Of a stretch of 22,863 nt of DNA, positions 20,759 to 22,863 are shown one piece after another. The translations under genes and the position numbers were made by a program. The stretch lies in NCBI GenBank assembly GCA_002405805.1, contig DHMN01000066.1, forward strand, positions 13,354 through 36,216, read 5' to 3'. Position 1 is the stretch's first letter; every line of letters begins with the position of its first letter. The notes beneath the pieces were generated by a model that was given only the letters and a program-made list of their open reading frames with translations, searched no databases and was not told the origin of the DNA. The DNA is from Cyanobacteria bacterium UBA4641 (GTDB taxonomy: Bacteria; Cyanobacteriota; Vampirovibrionia; Gastranaerophilales; Gastranaerophilaceae).

Positions 20759-20783
20759 AATTTTACTGGACTTTATCCAGTAA
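20740..20783. promoter_or_regulatory. Operator-like TTACTGGA array
   Basis: A perfect inverted repeat TTACTGGA-CTTTA-TCCAGTAA (20763-20783; 8-bp arms, 5-nt spacer), plus a third direct half-site TTACTGGA at 20740-20747, 23 bp (about two helical turns) upstream. The half-site sits between the -35 and -10, the palindrome just after the -10 and reaching the AAGGAGG ribosome site (20782-20788). It is a likely binding site for the adjacent HTH regulator; an RNA hairpin effect on ribosome access is also possible. Confidence 0.65.
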
Positions 20784-20793
20784 GGAGGTTAAT

Positions 20794-21612
20794 ATGTTCA
20801 CTAGATTCAAAAAGTATATTATGTCATCGTCCAAGGTGCGACGTGGTTTTACGTTAGCAGAGGGTGCTACGCACGTAGATTTGCCACCAACCAAGGTGAA
20901 ATTTGGCTTTACCCTAGCTGAAGTTTTAATCACACTTGGTATAATCGGTATAGTTGCAGCCATGACAATACCGACACTCATCCAAAACCAACAAAAAAAG
21001 AAAATGGAGGCAGTGTTAAAAGAAGATTACTCAATAATTCAACAGGTTATGAAATTCACCGAATACGACGATGTATCATTGGATTTGAATGTACCTGATA
21101 CTTTAGAAGGAGCGACAAACTGGTTCAACACATTTATGCAACCGCATTTGAAATACGCATCAGTTTGTTTTGACGAAAAAGGCTGTTGGCAAGACAAAGG
21201 ACCGACCAAAACACTTACAGGTGCAACTGCACCATATAACAAAACAGGAATTGGTGTCGGTTATGGAATAATTACAGTAAAAATGCTAAATGGTTCAAAC
21301 CTTGATATTGACGGATTTTCTGCGGCTGATATGAAGAACCTATTTGGAACAGATACCACAGGAACATCGCTTGTTATGTACATTGATGCAAATGGTGACA
21401 AATTGCCAAATGTCATAGGAAAAGACATTTTTATCTTGGTTTGGACACCTGATGGACTATTCCCTGCCGGAATCAACGAAACAACCGAAACCATCAACCA
21501 AAACTGTAGCAAAAATGCAACAGCACAAAATGCAGGATATTACTGTCTTATGAAAGTAAAAAACAATGGCTGGGAAATACCAAAAGATGTTTGGAACATA
21601 AAAGTCAAATAA
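20794..21612 (+). CDS. Type IV prepilin/pseudopilin-like protein 2 with leader module
   Basis: A 272-aa prepilin-like protein with a strong ribosome site (AAGGAGG, 5 nt before the ATG). The mature start is predicted at Phe39 (KVKFG|FTLAEVLITLG, then IIGIVAAMTIP). The 38-residue leader contains one copy of the 20-residue unit, FTLAEGATHVDLPPTKVKFG (19-38), preceded by SKVRRG. RRG|FTLAE at 18/19 is therefore a second canonical-looking prepilin-peptidase site, but what follows it is not hydrophobic. The mature part shares with prepilin 1 the WF..F...HLK...C.D..GCW segment, DANGDKLPNVIGKDIFILVW (calcium-loop-like), NC, GYYCL and GWEIP..VW. It is controlled by its own promoter and probably by the divergent HTH regulator. 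Confidence 0.87.
   Translation: MFTRFKKYIMSSSKVRRGFTLAEGATHVDLPPTKVKFGFTLAEVLITLGIIGIVAAMTIPTLIQNQQKKKMEAVLKEDYSIIQQVMKFTEYDDVSLDLNVPDTLEGATNWFNTFMQPHLKYASVCFDEKGCWQDKGPTKTLTGATAPYNKTGIGVGYGIITVKMLNGSNLDIDGFSAADMKNLFGTDTTGTSLVMYIDANGDKLPNVIGKDIFILVWTPDGLFPAGINETTETINQNCSKNATAQNAGYYCLMKVKNNGWEIPKDVWNIKVK
20848..20907 (+). repeat. 60-bp leader module in prepilin 2
   Basis: One unit of exactly 20 codons. Its first half from TTAGCAGAGGGTGCTACGCA to the following ATTTG is identical to unit B of prepilin 1 (8037-8096). The second half differs at a few bases. It carries the same CTACG-CA-CGTAG palindrome. Confidence 0.85.
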
Positions 21613-21624
21613 CCGATTTGCGTA

Positions 21625-21653
21625 TTTACAACTCTTGAAAAATATTATAAAAT
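21625..21653 (+). promoter_or_regulatory. Promoter of the M29 aminopeptidase gene
   Basis: TTTACA (21625-21630), exactly 17 nt, TAAAAT (21648-21653). Transcription would start near 21660, with a leader of about 39 nt including the GAGG ribosome site. It uses the same -35 hexamer as prepilin 1. Confidence 0.65.
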
Positions 21654-21698
21654 GGGACAGACTTAACAGAATTTTATAAGAAGAAAGAGGAAAATATT

Positions 21699-22805
21699 AT
21701 GCAAAAAACTATCTGGGATAAATATGCACAAGTTCTTGTAGACTACTCAGTAGATGTTCAAAAAGGCGAATTGGTAATGATTACGGCTCAATCTTTTGAG
21801 GCAAAAGATTTGGTCAAAGCAATATATAAAAGAGTTTTAGAAAAAGGTGCTCACCCTATTGTAAAAACAGCTTTGGGTGATTTGGGCGAAGTATTTTTGA
21901 AATACGCATCAGATGAACAACTTGACTATATCGACCCTATTGCAAAAATGGAATACGAAACAGTCGACAAATTCATCTCACTTGGAGCACCACTTAACAC
22001 AAAAAATATGGCACGCGCTGATTTAACAAAACTTGCACGCCGTGGCAAAGCAACAAAGCAACTTTCAGAAGTTTTGATGAAACGTTCAGCAGAAGGTACG
22101 GCAAAATGGGTTATTGCAGATGTTCCAACAAACGCACTTGCGCAAGAGGCAAAAATGTCACTTGATGAATACTCTGAATTTTTGTTCAAATCTTGTTATC
22201 TTGATTTGGATGACCCTGTTGCAAAATTGAAAGAACTTGACAAAAAACAAACTCGTTGGGCAAATTACTTAAACAAAGTTAAAGAAATCCACATTACAGG
22301 CGAAAAAACAGATATTACATTCAATGTTGAAGGCAGAAAATGGATTAGCTGTTCAGGTTTAAATAACTACCCTGATGGCGAAGTTTTCACCTCTCCGGTT
22401 GAAGATGGTATCAATGGCGAAATTTATTTTGATTATCCGCAAAATTACCGTGGCAACTCTGCTCACGGTGTACATTTATGGATTGAAAACGGTCTTGTTG
22501 TAAAAGCTGAGGCTGAACGCGGTGAAGAATTTTTACACGCAATGATTAATATGGACGAAGGTTCTCACGGTATCGGCGAAATCGCAATCGGTACAAACGA
22601 CGAAATCCAAGAAATCACAGGAAATATCTTGTTTGATGAAAAAATCGGCGGAGCAATCCACATGGCAGTTGGCGCATCATACCCTGAAACAGGCGGTAAA
22701 AATGTCTCAGGTCTACACTGGGATATGATTAAAAATATGAAAAACGGTGGTAAGATTTACGCCGATGGCAAGTTGATTTACGAAAACGGCAAGATGATTA
22801 TATAG
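21699..22805 (+). CDS. Aminopeptidase, peptidase family M29
   Basis: A metallo-aminopeptidase of the M29 (thermophilic aminopeptidase, AmpS/PepS) family, releasing N-terminal residues from peptides with a two-metal centre. The 368-aa length is near the family norm (about 370-410). Likely metal ligands are Glu228 (NYPDGEVFTSP), Glu294 (HGIGEIAIGTN), His321 (GGAIHMAVG), and His340 and Asp342 (SGLHWDMI). The YPETGG and SGLHWD surroundings are characteristic. There is no signal peptide, so it should be cytoplasmic and serve peptide turnover. It has its own promoter and a GAGG ribosome site. A repeat element begins 37 nt after the stop. Confidence 0.94.
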   Translation: MQKTIWDKYAQVLVDYSVDVQKGELVMITAQSFEAKDLVKAIYKRVLEKGAHPIVKTALGDLGEVFLKYASDEQLDYIDPIAKMEYETVDKFISLGAPLNTKNMARADLTKLARRGKATKQLSEVLMKRSAEGTAKWVIADVPTNALAQEAKMSLDEYSEFLFKSCYLDLDDPVAKLKELDKKQTRWANYLNKVKEIHITGEKTDITFNVEGRKWISCSGLNNYPDGEVFTSPVEDGINGEIYFDYPQNYRGNSAHGVHLWIENGLVVKAEAERGEEFLHAMINMDEGSHGIGEIAIGTNDEIQEITGNILFDEKIGGAIHMAVGASYPETGGKNVSGLHWDMIKNMKNGGKIYADGKLIYENGKMII

Positions 22806-22842
22806 GTTTTACGTCCACCCCTTAATGAGATATATTATTATT

Positions 22843-22863
22843 TGTCATTCTGAAAGGATTAAA
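22843..22863. repeat. Start of a further ATTCTGAA palindrome, cut by the window end
   Basis: The last 21 bases match the first 21 of the element at 17931-17998 exactly (TGTCATTCTGAAAGGATT...). The rest lies outside the window. Confidence 0.6.

Overview
This is a low-GC chromosomal window with dense, mostly minus-strand housekeeping genes separated by a few repeat-filled gaps. The organism has an outer membrane (an LptC/LptA pair). It also carries two prepilin-like genes with the N-terminal signature FTLAEVLITLG.IG.VAAMTIP, of the kind abundant in gut Gastranaerophilales (Melainabacteria/Vampirovibrionia, non-photosynthetic relatives of Cyanobacteria). I place it there with moderate confidence; no rRNA or other taxonomic marker is present. 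No tRNA, rRNA, CRISPR array, transposase or phage gene was seen.

Layout. 96-5874 (minus): a compact cluster, in transcription order lptC - lptA-like - TPR protein - dprA - topA, with gaps of 1-18 nt. It joins lipopolysaccharide transport with DNA processing and topology. 5875-6443: a gap filled with REP-like palindromes. 6444-7817 (plus): a COG2509 FAD-dependent dehydrogenase with its own promoter and terminator. 7932-8780 (plus): prepilin 1, facing a small secreted cysteine-containing protein (8777-9109, minus) and a YkgJ-type CxxCxxCC protein (9211-9624, minus). 9643-9846: a possible orphan small RNA on the plus strand. 9826-12161 (minus): an unknown lysine-rich protein, prmC and a multi-spanning HPP-like membrane protein. 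12288-12470 (minus): a 60-codon small ORF. 12716-17603 (minus): a small ORF, a CHASE2-GGDEF diguanylate cyclase, a large STAND-like ATPase with TPRs, and rsmG, apparently one operon. 17634-18411: a repeat-rich gap with a candidate short structured transcript. 18412-20402 (minus): an S41 C-terminal processing protease and thymidine kinase. 20512-20730 (minus) and 20794-21612 (plus): a divergent pair, an Xre-type regulator and prepilin 2, sharing an operator-like palindrome. 21699-22805 (plus): an M29 aminopeptidase.

The most notable signals are these. (1) An in-frame 60-bp module is duplicated in front of the mature prepilin start in both prepilin genes, and each copy regenerates a prepilin-peptidase-like site; it is nearly identical between two otherwise divergent paralogues. 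(2) A TTACTGGA operator array lies between the HTH regulator and prepilin 2 and touches the prepilin Shine-Dalgarno. (3) A c-di-GMP synthase is coupled to a STAND-like ATPase/TPR protein. (4) Several genes have a -10 box only 7-9 nt from the ATG, suggesting leaderless mRNAs. (5) Several families of intergenic palindromes occur. All function calls come from reading sequence motifs; no database search was run.
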